Shown here: in pieces, positions 1 to 6,481 of the stretch
How positions within the stretch are numbered: position 1 is the stretch's first letter
Layout: every line of letters starts with the position of its first letter
Source: Candidatus Helarchaeota archaeon
GTDB taxonomy: Archaea > Asgardarchaeota > Lokiarchaeia > Helarchaeales > HEL-GB-A
Direction of reading: 5' to 3'
NCBI GenBank assembly: GCA_013375405.1
Contig: JABXJU010000179.1
Location: 1-9,320 of the forward strand
DNA: 9,320 bases
Notes under the pieces: generated by a model
What the model was told of the DNA's origin: nothing
The model's database searches: none
Seen by the model: the letters and a program-made list of their open reading frames with translations, nothing else
Made by a program: the position numbers and the translations under genes

Positions 1-264
1 TATAATTCCATTATCAGCATGAGGGGCTTCCGCACCATTAGCAGAACTGATAGGTACTACCGAAAAATCAAGTCCATTTGCTAATTTAAGGATTTGCTGA
101 ATTTCCTCCTTATTTTTCACTTTAATAATGAACTTCGGCTTTATTGGGGTTTTAATAAGAAAATTTTCTGAATATCGCTTAAAATATTCATCCAAAACTT
201 TATCATCCTTTGAAACATTTACATCTCCGACAATTTCAACTAATTTCGCGTAAATATCATCCAT
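1..264 (-). CDS. FAD-linked oxidase/dehydrogenase, N-terminal fragment (runs off left edge)
   Basis: I translated 88 codons on the minus strand from an ATG at 264 to the window edge with no stop. The fragment begins MDDIYAKLVEIVGDVNVSKD and continues through KPKFIIKVKNKEEIQQIL to FSVVPISSANGAEAPHADNG. This is the expected start of the FAD_binding_4 (PCMH-type) fold found in glycolate oxidase GlcD, D-lactate dehydrogenase and related enzymes: a helical lead, then the 'P..v..v.n.eEiq.il..A' strand-helix unit, then the 'vvP.s' strand that opens the FAD pyrophosphate loop. Such enzymes oxidise 2-hydroxy acids or alcohols in the cytoplasm or at the membrane face; the substrate cannot be told from the N-terminus. 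The usual full length is about 450-550 residues, so most of the gene lies outside. There is no strong Shine-Dalgarno site, but a TATA-like box lies about 25 bp upstream, so the mRNA could be nearly leaderless. The family call is fairly secure and the substrate unknown. Confidence 0.72.
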   Translation of the reverse strand, partial: MDDIYAKLVEIVGDVNVSKDDKVLDEYFKRYSENFLIKTPIKPKFIIKVKNKEEIQQILKLANGLDFSVVPISSANGAEAPHADNGII

Positions 265-283
265 AATTGAGTTCACTCTCAAA

Positions 284-292
284 TTTTTTATA
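284..292 (-). promoter_or_regulatory. Candidate TATA box for the FAD-linked oxidase gene
   Basis: On the minus strand the bases read TATAAAAAA and are centred about 25 bp upstream of the ATG at 264. Archaeal TATA boxes are normally centred 26-27 bp before the transcription start, so this would place transcription initiation at or next to the start codon and give a leaderless mRNA. The only ribosome-site-like sequence, GAGTGA, is weak. The region is very AT-rich, so a chance match is possible. Confidence 0.4.
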
Positions 293-414
293 CAAATATT
301 CATTTGTTAAGATAATTAGCTCTTTTAAAGAAAGACGTTTTTTAACTAATATTACTTTTTGTTCTATGTTATCTCCTAATGATAGGATAAAATTCAAAGA
401 AAATAGACAAAAAA

Positions 415-444
415 TTTAAAATTTTAAACCTATAAGGTTTTAAA
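415..444. promoter_or_regulatory. Palindromic AT-rich element upstream of the longin-like gene
   Basis: Two palindromes overlap here. TTTAAAATTTTAAA at 415-428 is a perfect 14-bp palindrome. AAACCT-ATA-AGGTTT at 426-440 is a perfect 6-bp inverted repeat with a 3-nt loop; it extends to 422-444 if one mismatched pair is allowed. The element lies 58-87 bp upstream of the start codon at 502 and contains TATA-like sequence. It could be an operator overlapping the promoter of the longin-like gene, or part of the promoter itself. The CC/GG pairs make the second repeat less likely to be plain AT-rich noise, but no regulator can be named. The rest of 265-501 holds no gene I can support. Confidence 0.35.
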
Positions 445-501
445 AATTGATTAAAGATTCGATATGGAACAAAAATTGAAAAAAAGATCGGTTCGACACA
501 A

Positions 502-1353
502 ATGGGTGTATTAGGAATCATTATTCAAACGGAATTTGGGCTACCATTATACCACGAGATGTTTGACCCGACATTGGCTAAATTTGAACAGATAGACACG
601 AGTTTAACTTCTGGGTTCATCACAGCAATAAATATGTTTACAAAACAGTACGAGATGACCTTCGGGCATATTAAATTACACCAGGATGCGAAGGATATTT
701 ATGGCGTTAATATGATTGCAACGAAAATGGGGCAATTTCTAATTCTCTGTTTTGTTGAACCGTATATTTATCATGATGTTGTAAGAGAGAAAATTGGCTG
801 GATTTATGATCGGATCTTGAAACATTATGAACCTGATATTCAGGCGGGGAAAGTTCCAGCTTTAACTGATGAGGAGAAAGTGTGGATTGCAGATACATTG
901 CAGGATCTCTACCTTAAAGCAATGATAGCTGCTAATAAAGAAACAATTTCTAACTTATTAGGAAAGCTATTCATGAGATATGTTGGGGTTTACGGATTCT
1001 CCATTAATTCTTTTGATAATTCCATTTTGTATTTTTCTGGAATTGCCGAGGAGACTTTTAAACTATTATTAAATAATTTAGGTCGCCGAAGTGCCGTCAT
1101 CAGTGAGTTTGAAGCGGTAGATAGTTACATTTCCGTGCCAGATTACCAAGCCATGCGGGTTTATGCGGTTAATTCAGGAGTAAAATTCGAAATTCAAGAT
1201 ATCATGACAAATCTCCCGGAAAAAACTGTCTCGTTTTACTATTATATTATCGTAGATCCAAGTTTGGATGTCTGGCCTGTTATTAATGAAGTTTTTGAAA
1301 TATTAAATCCCTTTTTCGCCAGGAGCAACAATAAAGAAAGTCGAAATGAATGA
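502..1353 (+). CDS. Longin/roadblock-type domain protein of Asgard-archaeal character
   Basis: This is a 283-residue soluble protein with no signal peptide or membrane segment. Residues 1-95 look like a longin/roadblock-type alpha-beta domain: a hydrophobic strand (GVLGIIIQT), a 'G.PLY' turn at 13-17, a helix with LTSGFITAINMF (35-46), then strands near 53-59, 67-72 and 78-86. Residues 95-160 are mainly helical. Residues 160-270 look like a second alpha-beta part, with strands near 161-168, 174-178 and 244-251 and a closing helix. In Asgard archaea, proteins of this kind are numerous and are thought to act with small Ras-like GTPases in membrane or signalling functions; the role here is inferred. 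ATG 502 is the only usual start codon after the in-frame stop at 448-450. It has no Shine-Dalgarno site. The gene stands alone, divergent from the oxidase and convergent with the ligase. The domain call rests on pattern recognition without a search. Confidence 0.6.
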   Translation: MGVLGIIIQTEFGLPLYHEMFDPTLAKFEQIDTSLTSGFITAINMFTKQYEMTFGHIKLHQDAKDIYGVNMIATKMGQFLILCFVEPYIYHDVVREKIGWIYDRILKHYEPDIQAGKVPALTDEEKVWIADTLQDLYLKAMIAANKETISNLLGKLFMRYVGVYGFSINSFDNSILYFSGIAEETFKLLLNNLGRRSAVISEFEAVDSYISVPDYQAMRVYAVNSGVKFEIQDIMTNLPEKTVSFYYYIIVDPSLDVWPVINEVFEILNPFFARSNNKESRNE

Positions 1354-1384
1354 CTTATTTAGAAATTAATCCATACCCATTAGT

Positions 1385-3058
1385 CTATTGTTTTTCACTT
1401 AATTTTCGTCTATCGATTTTACCGACCGGTGTTTTAGGGATTGAACGGACAAATTTCACGAACCGAGGATATTTGTAGGCCGCCATTTTATCTTTAGCCC
1501 AATGGATAAACTCATTTTCCGTGATTTTTCCTTTAAATTCCTTTCGTAACGAAATGAAGGCTAAAATATTTTCACCTGCTAATTCATCAGGAACTCCAAT
1601 AACCGCGCATTCTAACACAGCGGGATGTTCATACAGAGTTTCCTCGACCTCTCGTGGTAGAATGCGATACTCTTTATATTTAATCATTTCTTTAGTGCGG
1701 CCGACGATATAAAACAAGCCATCTTCGTCCATCATGCCAATATCGCCGGTGCGAAGCCAAATTCTACTATTTTTATCCTTGATTAGAACTTTTTTAGTGG
1801 CGTCAGGTTTATTAAAATATTCCTTCATTACTTGGGGACCTCGAATTAATATTTCGCCTGCGGATCCGGGTTCTAATTCCGTCAGTTTCTCTATATCAAC
1901 GATTTTTAAATCCGTATCAATTATTGGAATGCCTACAGTTTTAGGATTGGCGGGAAACCACGGTGCTTGGAGACAGGCAGCAGCTACGCATTCAGTCAAT
2001 CCAAAGCCTTGCACGGCTGTTAAACCGGTCTTTTCATGGACTTTTTTAGCGATTTCATATGGAAGGGGACCGCCACCTGCCAATAACACTTTAATAGATG
2101 ACATATCATATTTTCCAAAATCGGGATGCGCAAGAAACATTTTATACATAGTTACCACACCAGCAAAATACTCGATCTTATACGATTCAATGGCTTCTAA
2201 AACATGGCCTGGATCAAAACGATCATAGAGTAAAATCATAGCTCCTGCATAAATGGAAAGCAAAGATGTAGCAAATCCGAAAGAATGACAGACTGGAAGG
2301 ATTTGAACAGAAGCACTTTTTCCTCTCCGACTTAGTAATTCGGCTTCATCTTCTCTGAGATAAAAAGCTTGGAGAATATTTGCTAATGCATTATAATGCG
2401 TAAGGAAAACTCCTTTTGGAAGTCCAGTGGTCCCTCCAGTATAGAGCAAGGCTGCAAGATCTTCTTTTGGGTGAATTTTAGGTTGTTTAAATTGAAGTAA
2501 TTTTGAATTCTTTTGAAGTATCTCGCTAAAAGAGGAGGTATTTTCAATCGCATCACCCACAACAATAATGTGAATATCATTTCCAGCAGCTTCTTTTACA
2601 ACACTATAAATATTATCTTGGACGATTATAGCCCTGATAATCTTGGAGTCGGTTATTATATGAGTAACCTCTTTTTTTCGTAACAAAGAATTAATGGGAA
2701 CGACCCCTGCTCCTGTTTTTAATATCCCAAATTGGCTAAAAAAATATTCGGGCACGTTACTAGTCATAATTGCAACAGCATCCCCCTCTTTTACTCCCAA
2801 TTGGTGTAAACCATTTGCGATTCTATTTGCATTTTCGTAAAATTCTTTGTAGGTATATTTTTTCTCCTTCAATACGAAATTAATGGCAACATTGTTTGGT
2901 AATTCTTCTGCAACATCATCTAAGACTTCATACACAGGAATAACAGGATATTCAATCGTCTTCGGTACTTCCTTTGGATACCATTTTTGCCATATTCGCC
3001 CCGGCCGAACCCATGGACTTTCTTTATCATAAACGAGTTTAATTTTATCCAGAATCAT
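1385..3058 (-). CDS. AMP-forming acyl-CoA ligase (long/medium-chain fatty-acid type)
   Basis: The protein has 557 residues, normal for an ANL-superfamily fatty acyl-CoA synthetase, which activates a carboxylic acid through an acyl-adenylate and transfers it to CoA. Motifs appear in order: the ATP-binding loop YTGGTTGLPKG (206-216), the A5 motif GFGLTE (351-356), the A7 motif LRTGD (435-439), the A8 hinge region starting GRTKEM (453-458), and the A10 motif PVGKIDRRKL with catalytic Lys547. The N-terminus (WVRPGRIWQKWYP, 16-28) resembles archaeal and deltaproteobacterial long-chain ligases. No transmembrane segment or signal peptide is seen, so it is probably cytosolic. The start at 3058 is preceded by GGGAAGA, a weak ribosome site. 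One oddity: the near-invariant Gly of A8 is Glu463 (codon GAG). The acyl substrate cannot be read from sequence; an aryl or other acid remains possible. The gene ends 31 bp from the convergent longin-like gene. Confidence 0.88.
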   Translation of the reverse strand: MILDKIKLVYDKESPWVRPGRIWQKWYPKEVPKTIEYPVIPVYEVLDDVAEELPNNVAINFVLKEKKYTYKEFYENANRIANGLHQLGVKEGDAVAIMTSNVPEYFFSQFGILKTGAGVVPINSLLRKKEVTHIITDSKIIRAIIVQDNIYSVVKEAAGNDIHIIVVGDAIENTSSFSEILQKNSKLLQFKQPKIHPKEDLAALLYTGGTTGLPKGVFLTHYNALANILQAFYLREDEAELLSRRGKSASVQILPVCHSFGFATSLLSIYAGAMILLYDRFDPGHVLEAIESYKIEYFAGVVTMYKMFLAHPDFGKYDMSSIKVLLAGGGPLPYEIAKKVHEKTGLTAVQGFGLTECVAAACLQAPWFPANPKTVGIPIIDTDLKIVDIEKLTELEPGSAGEILIRGPQVMKEYFNKPDATKKVLIKDKNSRIWLRTGDIGMMDEDGLFYIVGRTKEMIKYKEYRILPREVEETLYEHPAVLECAVIGVPDELAGENILAFISLRKEFKGKITENEFIHWAKDKMAAYKYPRFVKFVRSIPKTPVGKIDRRKLSEKQ

Positions 3059-3353
3059 ACCAATCTTCCCACTCAGACATGATTAATCGTTAAAATGATT
3101 CATTTAATCTAATTTAAGTGTTCATTTAATGGTTTTAAATGTAGATAAAAATTAAAATTATATCTTTGTTTTTTTCGAGATTTTTAGAAGTTATGATATG
3201 AAAGTTTCAACGTTCTATTTCATTTTGCCAGTTAAGGTACCAAATACCCACCAAATTGTTTTTTCTTTTTAAATTTAAAATTTTTAAGAACTATAAAAGT
3301 GAGAAGGTTTATTAGAAAATAATGTGTGGGAGATGGTATCGGGAGAATTAGAA
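3059..3353. other. Gene-free intergenic stretch: ligase promoter side and GH3 3' side
   Basis: No open reading frame or RNA gene is supportable in these 295 bp. The left part, upstream of the ligase, is AT-rich with TATA-like ACTTAAATTA and TTTAAA sequences on the minus strand, some 45-80 bp before the ligase start; either could be its promoter. The right part follows the GH3 stop; on the minus strand it carries short T-runs (around 3313-3325 and 3291-3297) that could act as an archaeal U-tract terminator, but no hairpin stands out. The 14-mer AAATTTAAAATTTT at 3271-3284 is repeated exactly at 412-425 in the other intergenic region, which in such AT-rich DNA may be chance. Confidence 0.5.
3099..3130. 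repeat. Direct repeat TTCATTTAAT, two copies 22 bp apart, upstream of the ligase
   Basis: TTCATTTAAT occurs exactly at 3099-3108 and at 3121-3130. The 22-bp period is about two DNA helical turns, which would place both copies on the same face. They lie 41-72 bp upstream of the ligase start codon, where a promoter and operator would be expected. A tandem transcription-factor site is a reasonable reading, but the repeat is AT-rich and only two copies exist, so chance cannot be excluded. Confidence 0.35.
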
Positions 3354-5540
3354 TTAGTATGTGACTTCTAGTTCAGCGCCAGTTACTTCAAAAGTGGTAG
3401 TTACTACGACGTCCCCTAGGAGATCTTTACTTCGGCTATCCGGTTGGCATCCCCCTACGGATACTCTGAACTTACCAGGCTCTAAAACACAATTTCCTTT
3501 ATTAGTAATTAATGCCATCTGCCTCGCAGTAAGTGTAAATGAAACTGTCTTTTTTTCACCAGGCTTCAAAGGGATACGTTTAAATCCCGAGAGTTGGCAA
3601 TGGGGGACTCTTACCGAAGCTTCTAAATCCTCCAAATAGAGTTGAACTACTTCGTCACCAGTGCGATCTCCGGTATTTTCAACCTCGACACTGACTTCGA
3701 GATCGTCGCCTGCTTTTATCTCTTGAGCACTCAATTTTAGATTGCTATATTTGAATGATGTAAAACTGAGCCCGTACCCAAAGGGATAGAGGGGTTCGGT
3801 TTCGAGATATCGGTAAGTTCTTCCTTTCATACGAACATCAGTAATAGGCGGTAAGTCGGCCGTGGATTTATAGACGGTAATAGGTAATCGTCCTGCCGGA
3901 GAGTAATCTCCGAATATTACATCGGCAATTGCGGTACCCCCTTCTTCACCGGGATACCAGGCTTGAATTATTGCGGGAAGATGTCTATCGGCCCAAGGGA
4001 CTGCTATTGGACTTCCACTCATTAAAACTAATATGAGAGGTTTTCCAAACGAATGGATTGCTTGTACCAGTTTTCGTTGATGCAGAGGCAATTCAATAGT
4101 CAACCTATCAGGGTAGGGAGTAAAGACCATATCTTCCATTTCCATGCTCTGATTAAGACCCATGCACATAAAGACTAGGTCTGCTTGTTTAGCAATCTTT
4201 AGAGCTCTTGAAAAGCCCCTGAGGATCTTTCGTCTTACTTTGCATCCTTTGGTATAGAGAACTTTCGTAGTGGAAGGGACGTTGTTCTTAATTCCTTCAA
4301 GCAACGTAACAGATTTCGAGGGAGTTCCATTATAATTACCTAACAACACTTTCTTAGAATCGGCGTTGGGTCCAATGACAGCAATAGTTTTAATATTTTT
4401 ATCCAAAGGTAAGAAATTATCTTGATTTTTTAATAAGACAATAGATTCCCTTGCAGTCCGCAGCGCCATTTCCCGGTGGGCAGGACAATCATTTAGTTCA
4501 AAAGGTATCGAAGCATAAGGGACCTCTTTAGATGGATCGAACATTCCAAGTTGAAACCTTGCTTTCATTAATCTGAGGACGGCACGATCAATTTCGTCTT
4601 CTGTAAGATACCCCCATTTAACAGCGCGTACCAAAAATTTATAGGCAAATCCACAATTCAAATCACAGCCATTTTTGACACTCCATGCGGCCGATTGAGC
4701 AAGTGAACCAAAAAATTTATGGCGAAAACGGTTCCACATTATGGCGCCACAATCAGATACGACATAGCCATCGAATCCCCATTCATCACGCAGTAAATTT
4801 TGTAATAAAAATTTATTTGCGCAACAAGGAATACCATTGAGACGGTTATAGGCACCCATGACAGAAGCTGCTTTCGCTTCCTTGACACACTCTTTAAAGG
4901 CGTACAGATATGTTTCACGAAGGTCTTTTATGCTAACTCTGGCATCAAATGAAAACCGGCCTTTTTCAGGTCCATTATACACTGCAAAGTGCTTTGGTGT
5001 AGATACCACTTTCAGATATTTCGGATGATTGCCTTGCAATCCCTTAACAAAGGCAATTGCTAGCTCTGCCGTTAAATAGGGGTCCTCACCGTACGTTTCC
5101 TGACCACGACCCCATCTGGGATCTCGAAATATATTAATATTCGGACTCCAAAAGGTCAGTCCATTTGGTGGTGGATCATAAAATGAGCTTACTATACTTA
5201 AAGTGGCTTTTCTAACAAAACCTCCTGTTCTAAGTCCCTCATGATACTTTGCGCGTGCTTCATCAGAGATAATCTTCGCCACATCAAAAATAAGTTCTCG
5301 ATTAAAGGTAGCCGCCATCCCAATTGCTTGGGGAAAAACTGTTGCAATGCCTGCATTGGCTACACCATGTAAACATTCATTCCACCAATCGTATGCGGGA
5401 ATTCCTAATCTAGGGATGGCTTTCGCTCGATTTAGCGTTTGGGATACCTTTTCTTTCAGAGTCATTCGGGAAACTAAATCGCAAGCCCTTTCCTCAAAGG
5501 ATTTTGATATATTTTTATAGATAGGAATTGATTTATCCAT
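3354..5540 (-). CDS. Glycoside hydrolase family 3 enzyme, beta-xylosidase/beta-glucosidase type, cytoplasmic
   Basis: The 728-residue protein has the full GH3 layout: a (beta/alpha)8-like domain (about 20-335), the alpha/beta sandwich C-domain (about 355-585) and a fibronectin-III-like domain (about 605-690). It would remove terminal beta-linked sugars from oligosaccharides or glycosides with retention. Visible active-site features are YDWWNECLHGVA (50-61), RDPRWGRGQETYGEDP (139-154), Lys183-His184 in TPKHFAVYNGP, and VVSDCGAI (260-267) with Asp263 as nucleophile. The general acid/base is probably Glu467 or Glu469 in GLNQSMEMED. The WWNE and SDCGAI forms fit the xylosidase-like branch, but specificity cannot be settled. 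There is no signal peptide, so the substrate must be imported; the GPH symporter at 7415-8818 is a candidate. Residues about 102-126 look like an insertion. GGTGA five nt before ATG 5540 supports the start. It is transcribed divergently from the NIPA-like gene. Confidence 0.92.
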   Translation of the reverse strand: MDKSIPIYKNISKSFEERACDLVSRMTLKEKVSQTLNRAKAIPRLGIPAYDWWNECLHGVANAGIATVFPQAIGMAATFNRELIFDVAKIISDEARAKYHEGLRTGGFVRKATLSIVSSFYDPPPNGLTFWSPNINIFRDPRWGRGQETYGEDPYLTAELAIAFVKGLQGNHPKYLKVVSTPKHFAVYNGPEKGRFSFDARVSIKDLRETYLYAFKECVKEAKAASVMGAYNRLNGIPCCANKFLLQNLLRDEWGFDGYVVSDCGAIMWNRFRHKFFGSLAQSAAWSVKNGCDLNCGFAYKFLVRAVKWGYLTEDEIDRAVLRLMKARFQLGMFDPSKEVPYASIPFELNDCPAHREMALRTARESIVLLKNQDNFLPLDKNIKTIAVIGPNADSKKVLLGNYNGTPSKSVTLLEGIKNNVPSTTKVLYTKGCKVRRKILRGFSRALKIAKQADLVFMCMGLNQSMEMEDMVFTPYPDRLTIELPLHQRKLVQAIHSFGKPLILVLMSGSPIAVPWADRHLPAIIQAWYPGEEGGTAIADVIFGDYSPAGRLPITVYKSTADLPPITDVRMKGRTYRYLETEPLYPFGYGLSFTSFKYSNLKLSAQEIKAGDDLEVSVEVENTGDRTGDEVVQLYLEDLEASVRVPHCQLSGFKRIPLKPGEKKTVSFTLTARQMALITNKGNCVLEPGKFRVSVGGCQPDSRSKDLLGDVVVTTTFEVTGAELEVTY

Positions 5541-5545
5541 CTATT

Positions 5546-5550
5546 TCACC
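5546..5550 (-). promoter_or_regulatory. Ribosome binding site GGTGA of the GH3 gene
   Basis: The minus strand reads GGTGA, then five bases, then the ATG at 5540. This is a good archaeal-type Shine-Dalgarno match at normal spacing, and it fixes the start of the hydrolase. Confidence 0.65.
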
Positions 5551-5582
5551 AGATATTAGTTCATGATCAGGTTAAAGAGAAC

Positions 5583-5598
5583 AATTAAATCTTTAATT
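5583..5598. promoter_or_regulatory. Perfect inverted repeat AATTAAA-TC-TTTAATT in the divergent promoter region
   Basis: Two 7-bp arms separated by 2 nt sit in the 80-bp region between the divergent GH3 and NIPA-like genes. Each arm provides a TATA-like sequence in the outward direction: TTTAATTATA on the plus strand, 20-29 bp before the TTG start at 5621, and TTTAATTG on the minus strand, about 43 bp before the GH3 ATG at 5540. It may therefore be a pair of back-to-back TATA boxes, an operator that controls both genes, or both. Being fully AT-rich apart from the loop, it needs experimental support. Confidence 0.4.
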
Positions 5599-5609
5599 AT
5601 AAGTTAGCT

Positions 5610-5613
5610 GGTG
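5610..5613 (+). promoter_or_regulatory. Ribosome binding site GGTG preceding a TTG start
   Basis: GGTG lies seven nt before TTG 5621. The reading frame is closed by TAA at 5600-5602, and no ATG or GTG exists in frame between that stop and the first transmembrane helix, so this site and the TTG together define the start of the transporter. Confidence 0.55.
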
Positions 5614-5620
5614 TGGTAAT

Positions 5621-6481
5621 TTGACGGACGAATGGAATATTCCTTTAGGAATTTTATTGGCGGTGATAGCTTACGCGTGTTTGTATATAGGAAAAGGGAT
5701 TCAAAAGTATGCTATTGTTGGTTTTACGGCGGATGGGGCGACAAAAGGTGAAAAGGAGAAACATACAGGGGTTTGGGCTGGCGGGCTGGCCCTAACTGGC
5801 TCATTTATGGCGATTCATTTATTTGCATTAGATTTTGCACCCATTTCAGTTATTGCTCCCTTTGAGGGATTGGGCCTTCTCATTTTGTGTTTTTTTTCAT
5901 ACTTCATTTTAAAAGAGCCAATCGATCGAGTTAAGTCATATGGCATCAGTTTAATTGTTGCTGGTTTAATTTTAACAGCTATCTTCATGCCTGGCCCTGA
6001 AGCGAAGCCTAATTTTGAATACTGGTATGCCCAGGGTTGGATATTTTTCTTAATTTCTCTATGTGTGATAATGGGATTTTTTACTATAATTGGGCTCTAT
6101 TCTAAGTTCAATAATTATAGAGCTGCTGGAATAATTTTCGGTTCGTTTGCTGGAGCTTTTATGTGTTTTCAGACCTTAACCAAACGAATAACCTGGATTC
6201 CTGAATATGGATATTTTCTGTTCATTATGTTTGGTTTTGCTGCAGCTACCCTTATCATGACTAACTTCGGATTTTTAAAAGCGGATGCAGTCGTCGTAGT
6301 CCCAAGTTTCACTGCTATGAGTATTTTGCTTCCTACTGTGATAGCCATCTTCACTTTTAATGAGCAAGTAAAAATCCTTCAATGGATTGGAATTGCAATT
6401 ATCGTTGTTGGTATTTTTCTTCTTACGGCATTTTCACCAGAGGGGGCAACTGAGAAAACCGAGAATTCTGATTCGAATTAA
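5621..6481 (+). CDS. NIPA/DMT-type multi-pass membrane transporter
   Basis: The 286-residue protein has about nine hydrophobic segments, near residues 6-26, 50-70, 74-97, 105-124, 138-160, 168-187, 197-218, 222-244 and 251-270, with a charged C-terminal tail. The second and third segments, with ALDFAPISVIAPFEGLGLL followed by a 'LKEP' turn, match the drug/metabolite transporter superfamily and particularly the NIPA branch (DUF803), whose eukaryotic members carry Mg2+. The second half repeats the pattern (ADAVVVVPSFTAMSILLP, then FNEQ, then the last helix). The cargo is unknown: Mg2+ or another cation is possible, a metabolite equally so. It starts at TTG; the first in-frame ATG is at codon 63, which would remove the first helix and part of the second. 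It is divergent from the GH3 gene, and its stop codon overlaps the convergent EamA gene. The superfamily call is good, the subfamily moderate. Confidence 0.75.
   Translation: MTDEWNIPLGILLAVIAYACLYIGKGIQKYAIVGFTADGATKGEKEKHTGVWAGGLALTGSFMAIHLFALDFAPISVIAPFEGLGLLILCFFSYFILKEPIDRVKSYGISLIVAGLILTAIFMPGPEAKPNFEYWYAQGWIFFLISLCVIMGFFTIIGLYSKFNNYRAAGIIFGSFAGAFMCFQTLTKRITWIPEYGYFLFIMFGFAAATLIMTNFGFLKADAVVVVPSFTAMSILLPTVIAIFTFNEQVKILQWIGIAIIVVGIFLLTAFSPEGATEKTENSDSN

Noticed and set aside
707..898. A 63-codon minus-strand frame inside the longin-like gene
   Set aside because: It is short, antisense to a well-formed coding sequence, and has no ribosome site; treated as a shadow.
1734..2228. A 164-codon open frame on the plus strand inside the ligase gene
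   Set aside because: It lies fully antisense to an intact ANL-family gene with all motifs, and its translation has no recognisable domain; it is a shadow frame.
3181..3230. A GAAAGTTTCAACG stretch that recalls some CRISPR repeat ends
   Set aside because: It is present once only, with no repeat-spacer periodicity and no cas gene in the window.
3361..3639. A 92-codon plus-strand frame opposite the 3' end of the GH3 gene
   Set aside because: It is antisense to the conserved fibronectin-like domain and carries no motif of its own.
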